Part shown: positions 11,999 through 24,056 of the stretch, piece by piece
Layout of the letters: every line of letters starts with the position of its first letter
How positions within the stretch are numbered: the stretch's first letter is position 1
NCBI GenBank assembly: GCA_003255065.1
Contig: QAOA01001066.1
Span: 184,900-248,899 of the forward strand
Source: Cercis canadensis
Lineage: Eukaryota; Streptophyta; Magnoliopsida; Fabales; Fabaceae
DNA: 64,000 bases
Reading direction: 5' to 3'
Translations under genes and position numbers: made by a program
Notes under the pieces: generated by a model
What the model saw: the letters and a program-made list of their open reading frames with translations, nothing else
The model's database searches: none
What the model was told of the DNA's origin: nothing

Positions 11999-13575
11999 TT
12001 AGTATTATACCCGCGTCGATGCGTAGGCCGCGGGCTGTGGGGCGCTGGTCTAAGCAATGGGGCATGAGATGCAATCGAAGTTATTATAGGAACATAAATT
12101 ATATAAATCTATGCAATCAATGTTCTTAATGATTTTATATTTTGAACCATATAAACAACACATTAAAAGTGTCAATCATAAATCCATAGAAGATTTGAAA
12201 AGGCATTAAGCAAATGTAAAATAGAATAATATTATACTGAAATAATCTATTATGTATGATCTTGATTAGGACTGTCAGCTTCTTGATATAAGTTTGCACG
12301 AATTGGCATTGATCCTAGAATTGAAACATTTATATAATTAAGAGTATAAATTTGCATCTTTAGAGTCGATATATATATTTGTAGGCATGACACGTTTAAA
12401 TTTATCACATACATTTTTGATTAATTTTATAAAAGACCTCTTTGTAGATAATATTAGTGGTGCTTGTTGTGAAACTATTTTCAATATTGATAGCCAAAAC
12501 TTTGAGGCCATTATGAGTTCAGACCTTTGAAAAAACCACATAAAGTTGTTCATGGTTGAAGACTGGTTTTAGTAAATATAACCCAATTTGTGATAGGGAT
12601 TGACCTTGCTTCTTATTTATTAAAATAGTAAAGCAAACTTACAGGAGAAATTATATTATCTGTAGTCTAAAAGGCATATTCTTATCAAAGGATGTTAGGG
12701 TCATCCGTGAAATGAACACTTTATCTCCTATGTTACTACTAGAAATAACTTTTGCCTCTATCATATATCTCCCAAGTTATGTGATTATCAATCTCGTTCC
12801 ATTGCATAATTCATTCCGCTAATCTATGTTCTTTAATAACATGACAGACACGTCTAACTTTAGTATTAATTTGTGTTTCGGGAGGTCGAATGGGGTGATA
12901 CTATTTAGGAATTCGGTTGTATGGATATCATCTAGGCCGTTCCCCCATGATTTGCATGTACTGTCTGAATTAAAATATATCTTTTCATTATCAGGCATTA
13001 AAAAAATCATATAATTATTAATTTTTCTCATCACTTTTAGTGTAGGGTTGAGGATCGTTTTTTCTTAACAGTATTTTCGTATTGCATGTTTGACATGAAT
13101 CGAGAATAAATGGAACTCACAATATCATGAATTGGATAATCACTACATCGTAATGAGAGGTCATATGGTATCTGAATAACAGTTTTACCATCATTCGTAT
13201 ATCATGTTTCATCGTCACCAACATTTAACAATCAATTAGAGAACTCACTCAGTTCTAGTGTGTAGGGATCTGCAGATCCTGTTTTCAATCTCATATTTTT
13301 TGTTAAGTTTAAGACCTGCACGGATTAGTCAAAAAATATATATTAAGCATTATAATTGTATAAATGTTATCCGTTATAAAATTGAAATTGAAATTGAAAT
13401 TAGTATCTAAAAATATTTTTAAAAATAGGAAGAGTTGATAGTTGCGCCAACAATATCATGTCTACTCCCTTTGGGTATCTCTGGAAGTATCTGTCTGAAG
13501 TCTCCACCTAGGACCACGACCTTACCTACAAATGATGTTTGTGCGGCTTCTGTGCCTATATACTTCAATATATCT

Positions 13576-14100
13576 CTAAGAGTACGATTCAATGCCTCGA
13601 TTATGCATCATAGGAGCCTCGTCCCAAATGATTAACTTCGTAGCAGCCAACAGTTCTGTCAAGGGACTGATTGGTTTTATGTTACTGAATGTATCTTCAT
13701 TGACATTCAAAAAGATACAAAATCTAGAATGTGTTGTCCTACTACCAGGTAAGAGAAGTGATGCAATACCACTTGATGCCACTATGAATACTATATTGTC
13801 TTTTGAATGTAGAGTAACAGACAATGTCCAACAGACAAAAGTCTTTCTGATTCTACCGTAACCATATAAAAAGAATTTACCACTATAGTTACAAGAAATC
13901 GCTGTCATGATTGTCTTATATACAATCTTCTGCTCATCTGTGAGTCTTGAGAATATTTTTGTGTGTTCTTGTGCTAGTTTATCTCTATTATAGGAGGTCT
14001 CATTATAAATCAATCTATTTTGTCTAGATGTACTACCTGGATATGTTAGCAATGACATGAATGAGTAGTCACGCAAACTCTTGCAATAGTTTTGTAACAA
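13576..14100 (-). pseudogene. Pif1-like helicase fragment of the Helitron
   Basis: A 174-residue open segment. It contains LTDEQKIVYKTIM, the P-loop region FFLYGYGRIRKTF (the usual GGTGKT is degraded to GRIRKT), SSGIASLLLPGSRTTHSRF and LIIWDEAPMMH. These are standard Helitron helicase motifs in the right order. The frame is lost downstream, but helicase motif III (GGDFRQILP) persists in another frame at about 13440-13550. Confidence 0.85.
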
Positions 14101-14320
14101 CTTTTCTATATTTGCTAGTTTTTAATCCTTAAGTTCATCATCACTCATATTCAATCATACAACAAATTTATTAGAAGCTAGTGTCATAATACTTGTATGA
14201 CTAATAATATAATATTATATTTTATGAAAGAATTTATTCATTACTACCTCACAGAAAATATTCTAAAAGTATCAGGTTTTTACTGTATTCACATTTTATG
14301 ATTGAATATATGACATCTAT

Positions 14321-14725
14321 CTATTTCATACCATTACAAATTATACTTAGATTATTGAACAGTCTCCGGCTTTTATGGATGATATCATCAAACATTAATT
14401 CTCTCGTATATTCCCACATCAGATTTAATTTATTTATATTGTTTGACATTAAGAGCATAACGAATAAGACCCTCAGATAATAGGCAGATCCCCATGCACT
14501 TACTTTCTTTATACCTTCTATAAATTCATTGTCATCGTCAAGAAGATCAATTGCATAACATGTGACTTTAAATATATCATATATAACCTCATTAATTATC
14601 CTGATATCTTTATAACGTGTATATCCTCTTTGAACGTTCAACAGTAATCTCAAATAATACATCTCATCAACCCCAGGTGAAACATAGTATAGTATTCCAA
14701 CAGAAAAACATCTTTTCCTTATCAA
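14321..14725 (-). pseudogene. Helitron protein middle-region fragment
   Basis: A 134-residue open segment containing YYVSPGVDEMYYLRLLLNV, then CYAIDLLDDDNEFIEGI and WGSAYYLRVLF. This is the segment between the Rep and helicase domains of plant Helitron proteins. It lies in the expected order and orientation relative to the helicase piece. Confidence 0.8.
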
Positions 14726-15844
14726 CCATTCCTTAGTTACCTGTTTTCATACAAAGTAATTTAAGAACTCAGCATGGGTTAGATGTTTAGTAAATGAGCA
14801 TTTTTTATTTGCCTCAAACCAAATCAGGAATTTAGTCATTTTTATTCATGTTCTATTCAATATATTATCAAGGTCATCACCCTCTTGAAAGACAACTAAC
14901 TGTTCATCTGAGAGATGAAATAACAACCTTTTTACTGGTGGATACTGGTGGTGAATATCAAATGAGAATATTCTTTAGGCTGCCTCACATGCAAAAATAA
15001 TCAGCAATCGTAATACATCTTGATCTCATCCACCACATGGTTATGCATATTATTTTCATTTAATTAGTAGAAAGCAATTGTGATGTGATCGAAACACTTG
15101 TTTATGTATTTGAATAGATATTTAATCGTCCTTAACTGGTTACACCACTCAACGTTGATATGTGCCTCATACTTCAAAAGGATATGTGAGTTATATGATA
15201 CCATAAACCTGTTGTAATAATGTATATGTCAATACATTAAAAAAAATTTAATTTAAAATATCTTTTAATGATAATAATTAATATGACATTTAATATAAGT
15301 ATGAAAGTTACTCTTACATGTTATCAAATAATATTATGTTCTTATCAATTGACATTCCATCGTCATTCATCCTATAGTAAGGATATCCATTATCTTTAAT
15401 AGTTATTTTATCCACAATTTTTTTTAAAATATTTCATGTACAAATTTCATATTTCATACACAGTAATTTAATATTGACATCACCACATAGATCATGCATT
15501 ATACAATCTCCAACCATTTTATACAATTTTAGGTTTTTTTTTCTTGTCATGTATCTCAGTAGATATTATTTTATAGATGTCATCGAAAGTGAAATGTTTA
15601 TAACCAGAATGCAAAAATAACAATATGTGAGCATGAAACAGCCCATGCTTTTAAAACTCAATCGTATATACCACTGAAAAAGACATAGTGTCTGAACATA
15701 TTTTCTATTTTTACAGAGTATATCTATATATATTTGATTTTATGACTAATCCAAAAATAAATCTATGCATTTAGTCTCATAATAATACAGTTGCATTAAT
15801 TTATGTCTGTAATTTAAAAAGATGAAGATACATATCTACTTTTT

Positions 15845-16860
15845 CCTTCATGAAATTATGTCCTTGTTTAAAATTTTTGATAAATTCATCTAGTTTTATT
15901 TTAAACACTTTGAATATTATATTTTACTTGTCTTTTGTATTGAGCCGTTTAGAATTAATATAACGTTGTATCTCTAGCCAACATGAATTACATGTAAACA
16001 TGATAAATAGGTATGGATATCCAATTCATAGCCTTATAACCATAAAATTTTGGTAATTTTGAAATATATATATCACTTTATCAATGAATGAATATGACAA
16101 TATTATACATTTTCTCACAAATAGTCTAATAACATCCCTACTTAAGACACATTTAGTAAAACTTTTGTATATTTATGCTTTCAGGATAGCCTGATTATTC
16201 TTGATATATCTCAATCTAAATGACTCTATCATTGTGAATGCATCGACCAAAAACTACTGAAATAATTTTCTTGATAACAAAATTATTAATGTTTCACCGT
16301 TCCTATCCATGAGTTTGAAAGTGAAAATTTTTCTCATCAACAATGTCACTCTCTTGACTATTTCAGTTATGGTTACTTCCTGAAATTATGTCTTTGCTTA
16401 AAATCCTTGATAAACTCATCTAGTTTTATTTTAAAAAAAAATCTGGATATTATATCTTGTTTGTCTTTAGCATTGAGTCGTTTATAATTAATATAACGTT
16501 GTATGTTTAGCCAACGTGAATTACATGTAAATATAATAAATATGTTCGGATATCCAGCCCATAGGCATATGACAATACAATATTGATAATTTTAAAACAT
16601 ATACCTCACTCTACCAATGAATGAATATGACAAGACTATACATTTTTTCACAAATGATCCAACAACATTCTTACTCAAGACACACTCAGTGAAACCTTTG
16701 TATATTTTTGCTCTCAAGATGGTCTGGTTATTTTTGATATATCTCAATTTGGATGACTCTATAATTGTGAATGTATCAACAAAAAATTGTATATGAGCCT
16801 AGAGATGAAGAATTCTTTTATCGACAATGTCACCCTCTTGACTATTTTAGTTATGGTTGA
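15845..16860 (-). repeat. Internal tandem duplication of the Helitron Rep N-domain
   Basis: Segment 15845-16377 is repeated, diverged, at 16378-16860. Shared landmarks are GAAATTATGTC.TTG.TTAAAAT, ATTAATATAACGTTGTAT and GAATTACATGTAAA. Both copies encode remnants of the FTCN..WLEIQRYIN region on the minus strand. Confidence 0.8.
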
Positions 16861-17276
16861 TCCTTTCAGAAGGATGTCATTTCTATATTCATCTCTATAT
16901 TTATGGTTTATCAGTAATTGCTTTGAAACGACTGCATAAGAAAATTCACACTTTTTAGTATGAAATTATAATAAATACAGTCAATGAAGTAATGTACTAT
17001 GAATTCAATGCAGTCATAATATAAATATTATGAACTTTTTTTTTATATGTAGAATGAATCTAGGTCAATCAGTAGATATAAATATATATTAATTTACTTC
17101 GTCTTACTTATATGCTCGTATACGACTAGACACCTCATATCTATATCAAAAATATACAGTTATGCAAATTTAGGTGACGACCTTTCATTGGGCAACAAGC
17201 TCCCGAGTGAGTGATAATTCTGACCACCCATTCAGAACATTTTGACTCATCACTCATTATTTAATGATCAAAGATG

Positions 17277-17321
17277 GATTCTATTTCATTACATTATTGT
17301 GTTTAATACTTTAATACATAA
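17277..17321. repeat. Right copy of the 46-bp direct repeat flanking the Helitron
   Basis: Same orientation and nearly identical to 11953-11998, lacking one T. Helitrons normally make no target duplication, so this is unexpected (see findings). Confidence 0.85.
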
Positions 17322-17498
17322 TAATATAGCATTTATGTAATAAATATATTACTATCACCCACAAATTAACATTTTTGGTTGATAAAATGCGCAACCTTCC
17401 TCAGTTGTCCAAGTTTTTTGCCAAATTACTAATTACCAATATAATAAAATATAGAAAGTTGCAGATTCCACATGAACATTGTCGAGATTGAATTAACA

Positions 17499-18012
17499 CA
17501 ATGTTTTAAAAATTGAATCGGTGAGCGAACCGTTTTAGAATATAAGCACCGGTTAGACCAAACTGTCAGACTGAATTACGTCATAAATATAATTTTTTAT
17601 ATAAATATAATATTTAATGTGCTTGTTGTATAACCTAAGTTATAATAAATATATTTTTATACAAATTTGATATTAAAATTAAAGTTGGCCTAATGAGAAA
17701 TATATTTTTCGTTTTTTGGAAGGATGGTTCAAATCTTTTTATGAACAATATTTATCTATTATAAATCTAAATGAGAATAAATAAATTATAATAAAAATCT
17801 ATTTACAACATATGGATTGTTTTGGTAGTATAAGCCTCTTATTCCTTAAAAAAAGGGGGATCAAATCTCTTTGGTTACAGTTTTGAAAAAAAATAAAAAT
17901 TTTAGTGAATCGACCGGTTCAAACGAGTTGACCCCTTAACCAAATCGGAATTCAGACCCGACACTGATTGGACCGGTGAAACCGCCCGGTCCGGTTCGGT
18001 TTTAAAACACTG
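17499..18012. mobile_element. hAT-like MITE with CAGTGTTTTAAAA-type ends
   Basis: The left end, CAATGTTTTAAAA, and the right end read on the minus strand, CAGTGTTTTAAAA, match at 12 of 13 positions. Flanking 8-bp sequences AATTAACA (17491-17498) and CATTAACA (18013-18020) match at 7 of 8. Subterminal CCGGTT/ACCGGT motifs occur on both sides. There is no transposase frame, so it is non-autonomous. Confidence 0.7.
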
Positions 18013-18031
18013 CATTAACAGAAGCGAAACG

Positions 18032-19695
18032 AGTAAACCTACAATTTGGTCCCTGAAAGATTAAGGTTCAGACAATTTGGTCCTCCAAATATGTATAATT
18101 ACAGTTTAGTCCCTGAAAGATTAGACATCTATATCATTTTGGTCCTCCGTTAGTGTAGTCTGTTAATTGGTTACGAAAATGATGACGTGGCACCGTTAAG
18201 TGTACATGTAGCACGTTAGTGAGGCATTTCCATTGGCCATGTAGGCAGCTGAGCTGGATAATCAACAAAACACCAAGCGAACGGTGCCGTTTTGCTCATT
18301 CACTTCTAGCTTTGTCTCCCTGCACTTGCTGAACTGCAGCTTGAACCCTAACTTCCGTCTTTATTCTTTGCTTTTTCAACAGTGTCGTTACTATCGCCAC
18401 CACTGAATTCGACTTCGGGACCTTGACTTTAAGCAATCTCAAGCTTCTGGGAGATGCCCACTTGAACAATGAGAGCGTAAGCCTCACTCGGGACCTTGCC
18501 GTCCCCAACTTTGGTGCTGGCAGAGCTCTCTACTCAAAACCAGTGAGATTCCGGCAATCAAGTTCTCACTTGGAATCCATTGGAATCGATCTTAAAAGCA
18601 GTGATCTTGTGAACGTGTGGATAGAATATGACAGCTCAACTCGGGGATTTTCCATCTGGGTTTCGTACTCGAATCTAAAACCAAAAGATCCCTTTCTATC
18701 ATTCAATCTTGATCTAGATTAGTATGTAAACGACTTAATGTATATGGGTTTCTCTGGTTGAACGCAGGGAAGTACAGAGATTCACAAAATAGAGTGGTGG
18801 AGCTTTGGCTCTTCCTTTGATTCCAACCCCTTCTGGACTAGGATCACTGGCACCGCCGTCGCCAACTATTAGTTTGATGAACCCAATTGCTAATTCAGTG
18901 AAGGCACCACCTCTTTCATTGTCTCCTTCTTCTTCTTCTGATTCAACCTCCAACACTCAAAAGGATAGTAAATCATCTTGCCATAATGATCTTTGTAAAC
19001 AGGGTCCAAGTGCTATAGCTGGGGTTGTGACGTCAGGGGCTTTTGTTCTAGCCTTGTTTGTTGGCGCATTCATCTGGGTTTTCTCCAAAAAGGTCAAACA
19101 CATTAAAAAATCCGAGTCACTTGCGTCATAAATCATCAAAATGCCAAAAGAATTCAGCTACAGAGAGCTCAAATCAACTACAAAAGTGTTTTCATGCAAA
19201 TAGAATTATTGGTCACGGCGCATTTAGAACGGTCTATAAGGGCATATTGCCAGAGAATGGCGACATTGTTGCAGTGAAGAGATGCAGCCATAGTAGTCAG
19301 GGGAAGAATGAATTCTTATTTGAATTATCCATAATTGGGAGTCTTATCTTAATTATCCATAACCTGAAGTTAGGGTTCAAGCTGCAGTTCAGCAAGTGCA
19401 GGAAGACAAAGCTAGAAGTGAATGAGCAAAACGACACCGTTCACTTGGTGTTTGTTGATTATCCAGCTCAGCTGCCTACATGGCAAATGGAAATGTCACT
19501 TCAGTCACTAACGTGCCACATGTACACTTAACGGTGCCACATCATCACTTCCATATCAATTAACAGACTACACTAACAGAGAACCAAAATGATATGGATG
19601 TCTAATCTTTTAGGGACTAAATTGTAATTATACATATTTGAAGGACCAAATTGTCCGAACCTTAATCTTTCAGGGATTAAATTGTAGGTTTACTT
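18032..19695. mobile_element. Pack-MULE carrying lectin receptor kinase fragments
   Basis: Long inverted repeats of about 324 and 330 bases (18032-18355 and 19366-19695) begin AGTAAACCTACAATTT and are about 90% alike by eye. An 11-bp exact direct repeat, GAAGCGAAACG, flanks the element at 18021-18031 and 19696-19706. Long inverted repeats with a 9-11 bp duplication and no transposase mark a non-autonomous Mutator-like element. The roughly 1.0-kb interior is not Mutator sequence but parts of a host L-type lectin receptor kinase gene, making this a Pack-MULE. The insertion lies just upstream of the AGT2 start codon. Confidence 0.92.
18356..19365 (+). pseudogene. Captured fragments of an L-type lectin receptor kinase (clade VIII-like)
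   Basis: The coding remnants, in order, are: an N-terminal lectin segment (TLSNLKLLGDAHLNNES, LTRDLAVPNFGAGRALYS); a jump that omits the middle of the lectin domain; a later lectin segment (WIEYDSSTRGFS, VSYSNLKPKDP, IEWWSFGSSF); a linker with MNPIANSVKAPP; a transmembrane helix (AIAGVVTSGAFVLALFVGAF); and the kinase start (EFSYRELKSTTK, then RIIGHGAFRTVYKG and IVAVKRCSHSSQGK) up to ELSIIGSL. It then stops at the inverted repeat. The order and wording match Arabidopsis L-type lectin receptor kinases VIII as I recall them. The pieces contain in-frame stops near 18720 and 18760 and a frame change near 18830. With most of the kinase missing, no functional receptor can be made. Confidence 0.9.
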
Positions 19696-19706
19696 GAAGC
19701 GAAACG

Positions 19707-19809
19707 CATCCATAGATATTTCACTCTCACTGAATGCTCAGTTTTCATCTTGGTTTGCTACAAAACAAAAGGGTTTAGTTGAAACCTCTGAATCTGAATC
19801 CGATCGGCC
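19707..19809 (+). promoter_or_regulatory. Short native leader of AGT2 next to the Pack-MULE
   Basis: Only 103 bases separate the Mutator target duplication from the AGT2 ATG. The segment is likely 5' UTR, so the core promoter must lie inside or beyond the Pack-MULE. This follows from distance; no transcription start is visible directly. Confidence 0.45.
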
Positions 19810-22800
19810 ATGGCGTTGCAGAGGCTACTGTTGAAGAAAACCATCGCAAAAGTCAAGTCTGAGTTTAGTCTTTCTCTCTTCGGTGCTTTCTTTACGGTTC
19901 CTTCTTCTTCTTTTGCTACTTCTGTCGCAGGAACTGATATTGCTAGGCAGCCTCAGCTTCCACCATTTGATTACCAGCCGAAGCCGTACAAAGGACCTTT
20001 GGCAGAAGAAATTTTCGCCAAACGGAAAAAGTTCCTAGGTCCATCTTTATTCCACTATTACCAGAAGCCTGTGAGTCTCTAATTGGTGAAAATCGAATTA
20101 AACAATTAAATTACTCCATCGTTTCTGTTACTGGGATTGCTTCCACTCATCATTTCCATTTTCCTTTGTTGCTCTGCATGACTATGAAGAGTTATCATTT
20201 GTTTGGATCATGTAAATTCGTTGTTTATATACTGACTGATTCACAATGAGCACAGCTTTTGTTCTCAATTCAACCGCATGTGAGTTGTGTTGACATGTTG
20301 CCCTCGAATTCTTATATTCGTTCTTACAAATCATGTGACTCATTAGCAGTTGTTCGAGCGAATGTTCGTACTGTTAATGATGAAAGTCGATGCTATGGAT
20401 GTTATATTGAAATGTTAATATGATAACTGATAACTGATGAGACCGTAAATAAATCCGGATATTGTTGATTAGGAAGTTATAATATATACTTGCATGCAAG
20501 AAAAGAAGTTGACTTCCTGCAACAACTTTCTGATGATGCAAAAATTTGCTATTTTGTAATCTTTGTAAGGGGAAGGGAGTTGGTGAACATATTGCAATGA
20601 TTTCCTTAATTGCTTCATTTTTTCTCCCATTAGCATTTATGTTCTTGGTACGGATCATCAAGCCAACTGCGATGTTGACCTATGTCAGTTTCTGGTCTGA
20701 TGAGCTTGTATATAATTGTTTTGTGCATGTCCTCCATAACTTTCCGTCATGCAAGGCATATGTTTTGAAAAACTTTATGATTTGTGAATTTCTGCAGAAA
20801 TTTTTGTTTCTGTTGCTACAGCCAAATATTATCCGTGATTTCAATATGTTCTGGTCTCCTGACATATAAATATTTTTCTCCCTTTCTGTAATGTGTTCCA
20901 TCATGATCACAACTATTATTATTTCTGCCCACTTCTTTTTCGATCAAAAGATATCATTTCCAGTCACTGCTTACAAAGATATGGATGCAATCCTGGTGTG
21001 CTCAATATATCTAATAGCATACTGTGCTAATTTCCCATGCTTAGTGATTCCTTTTTCCTTGTTGTGTTCTTTTTATGTCTATTATGCATTGTACTCAAAA
21101 ACTTGAATCTAATTCAAATTTGATCGTATATATATAGCTCAATATTGTTGAAGGGAAGATGCAATATTTATTTGATGAGAGTGGCAGGCGTTATCTTGAT
21201 GCTTTTGCTGGAATAGTTACTGTTTCTTGCGGACATTGCCATCCTGAAATCTTGAATGATATCATGGAGCAGAGTAAACTACTGCAGCATGCTACAACCA
21301 TATATCTACACCATGCAATAGCTGATTTTGCTGAGGCATTGGCATCAAAAATGCCTGGAAACCTTAAGGTCAATTTTCTTTTTTTTTGGTTTAGCTTACT
21401 TCCTATATCTAAGTAATGAATATTACTAAAAAAGAAAAAAAAAAACATTTGATGCCAGTAAGATTGCAAAATGCCTTACTCTCTCTTTGAAATAGCATGT
21501 CTCTGATACAAACACCTGTTTTCGTTAAACATCAATATGCTTTCTTCATGTCATTGATCTTTGTTTTACTTCTCCCATTTAATAGGTGGAGGGGGTAGCC
21601 TTTTGCTTAAGGCATTCATTAATGAAATGCAATGTTCAATTTGCAATGTACTAGACTGCATTCAACGTGGAACATAATCTTCAATTGAACAATTTTGATC
21701 TGCAGGTTGTATATTTTGTAAATTCCGGTTCAGAAGCAAATGAATTAGCAATGCTGATGGCTCGTTTGTATACTGGTAATCTTGGTATGATTTCTTTAAG
21801 GAATGCATATCATGGGGGAAGTTCTAATACAATTGGGCTTACTGCTCTGAGCACTTGGAAGTACCCAATTCCAGAGGTTTGTCTATGTATTTTGTCATGA
21901 GATTTCAATTGGGGTGTTGAGCTTACATTGCAATATCTAATTTCAATCTAAATTACCAGCTGCACATATATATCATTAATCACGGCAGCATAACCTATAT
22001 CTTTGGGTTCATAGTTGCAGCTATAGTGAATTTCTTCTTTTTCAACTTGTCTAGTCACTTGAAGTTTACTGTTGAAGATTCTGAGAACCGAATTAACAAT
22101 GTAAATTTCGATGAAATCAGACTGCATTGGATCATAAAATGCTTCTTTTTCTTATTTGGACTACTTTTTGTCTACCATCAGGAAGATGGTTATTTACGTT
22201 CCTTTTGTAAAAGTATGAAATGTGTTGCTGAAATTTGAACATTAAGGCAGAAACAGACAGAAAATGGAAAAATACCTTTGAGCACTCACTCCATACGAAT
22301 CTAGTAGTAAATAAAACATTGTATATGCTGTATTCATTTTTATATTAAACATTGTAAAATGTCTATTATTCTTATCAACATTTTGAACTTTTAAGGGCGA
22401 AATTCATCACGTTATGAATCCCGATCCATATCATGGAATCTTTGGTTCAGATGCTAAAAGTTATGCCAAAGATGTGCAAGATCACATTGACTATGGCACT
22501 TCAGGAAAAGTTGCTGGATTTATAGCTGAAACAATTCAGGTTTTGTATAATTTATCATACCTAATATTCAAAGTGGTATTTAAGACCCTTCTAGTATGCT
22601 TTCTTCTATATACTTTTATTTCATGGCATATTCTAGGGAGCTGGAGGAGCAGTTGAACTGGCACCTGGATACTTAAAACTGGTCTATGACATTGTACACA
22701 AGGCTGGTGGTGTCTGCATTGCTGATGAAGTGCAAACTGGGTTTGGTCGCACAGGAAACCATTATTGGGGATTTGAGACACAGGGCGTCATTCCTGATAT

Positions 22801-24056
22801 TGTTACTATGGCAAAGGTCTATATCATCATCTCATTGGTTTTCTACTAATTCCCAGACACTTTAGTTAAGCATTTGAAGTACAGCATTCTTAGTCTGTTA
22901 TGAGTTCATTATGTATAGCATGACTTCATTTTTTTCTTTTAACTCATTTGGCTTGGGATTTCCTTTCGGTGGTGTCAAGTGGCTTTTCTGTACTCCTGCA
23001 GTCATTCCATTATATCTCTTGTTAATATGTAACAGGGTATTGGCAACGGTTTGCCATTAGGAGCTGTAGTTACAACTCCAGAAATAGCAAGTGCCTTGGC
23101 TCAGAAGATTCAATTTAATACTTTTGGTGGGAACCCTGTATGCTCTGCTGGTGGACTTGCGGTGCTTAGAGTTCTTGATAAGGAGAAGCGTCAATCTCAT
23201 TGTGCTGATGTTGGTTCTCACTTGCTCGAACGTTTTAGATCTCTTATGCAAAGACATGAAAGTATGCAATCTTGAATCCAACATCCCTGATACCTTTTCC
23301 TTGTTTTGCAATACACTTGCTTGATTTCACATTTTCCCCCACCTAGCCATATATACATGTGCTTGTTCTGAATAGAGCTATTATCTTTGGTTTGAGGGGC
23401 CTGCTTGACTTTGGTCTAAGGACTGCTATGTTAGAGTCAGTTGCGTCTTATGTTATACACGGACTTTTTTCTTGTTGGTGCAATTTTTTTGTTTATTATT
23501 CTCATAATGATTATATTTTGTGCTAGTCATTGGAGATGTGAGGGGAAGAGGCTTAATGGTGGGGGTAGAACTTGTTACTGATCGAAAAGAGAAGACACCT
23601 GCAAAAGCTGAAACTGCGGTTTTGTTTGAGAAACTTAGAGGTATCAAGACTTGCAACCCCGATCCCAAAATAATATGATTTTTTCTTTTGGCAACTAAAC
23701 AAATTGATATGATTTAAATAGAAATGTTTTCTTTCATGTAAGTCTTCTCCTTCAAAATGTCTTCCGAACAAATACTAACCATTTACTTGCTTTGGATTTG
23801 TTTCAGAGCTTGGTGTTCTAGTAGGGAAAGGAGGACTACATGGAAATGTTTTTAGGATCAAGCCACCTATGTGTTTCACCAAAGATGATGCAGGTATTAT
23901 TCTGCACTAGCTCTCTCTAATCAAGATATGTAAATAGGGTCCAGAATCTCCAGATTGTTTTGTTTTCTCACTGCAGGATATGTTATTCACTAACTAGTTT
24001 CCTAATGTGCAGATTATGTTGTGGATGCCTTGGACTACGCCATAACTAAGTTGTGA
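19810..24056 (+). CDS. AGT2: Alanine:glyoxylate aminotransferase 2, mitochondrial
   Basis: Nine exons: 19810-20070, 21138-21368, 21706-21876, 22396-22539, 22637-22816, 23036-23261, 23527-23640, 23807-23893 and 24013-24056. All phases agree and give 485 residues, the usual family length. The first about 40 residues ([16 protein letters not shown] and onward) are basic and Ser-rich, like a mitochondrial presequence. It is a class III, fold type I PLP aminotransferase: [11 protein letters not shown] binds the cofactor phosphate, [10 protein letters not shown] carries the PLP-ring Asp299, and the Schiff-base lysine is Lys329 at the end of exon 5 (TMAK, followed by [11 protein letters not shown]). 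The C-terminus has VGIELV-like VGVELVTDR and [15 protein letters not shown]. It is expected to transfer the amino group of alanine to glyoxylate in mitochondria. The upstream region is a transposon stack, with the Pack-MULE ending about 105 bases before the ATG. Confidence 0.95.

Larger units (their letters stand above)
11999..17276 (-). mobile_element. Decayed autonomous Helitron (Rep/helicase) on the minus strand
   Basis: The 3' terminus is recognisable on the minus strand: a 6-bp hairpin CCCGCG/CGCGGG (12034-12010), then TATAATA and the terminal CTAA followed by host T. Inside, read on the minus strand, are a Rep-type N domain (FIMFTCNSCWLEIQRYIN at about 16000-15950), an HUH-like segment (YTIEF.KHGLFHAHILLFL at about 15670-15610), a middle segment typical of Helitron proteins (YYLRLLLNVQRGYT, 14725-14321) and a Pif1-like helicase (14100-13576) with a degenerate Walker A (GYGRIRKT), a Walker B (LIIWDEAPM) and VVVLGGDFRQILP at about 13550-13440. 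Stops and frameshifts interrupt every domain, so it cannot be autonomous now. The 5' end is placed only by the flanking repeat. Confidence 0.85.

Noticed and set aside
18296-19531. A functional chimeric receptor gene within the Pack-MULE
   Set aside because: The captured pieces contain stops, a frame change and lack most of the kinase domain.
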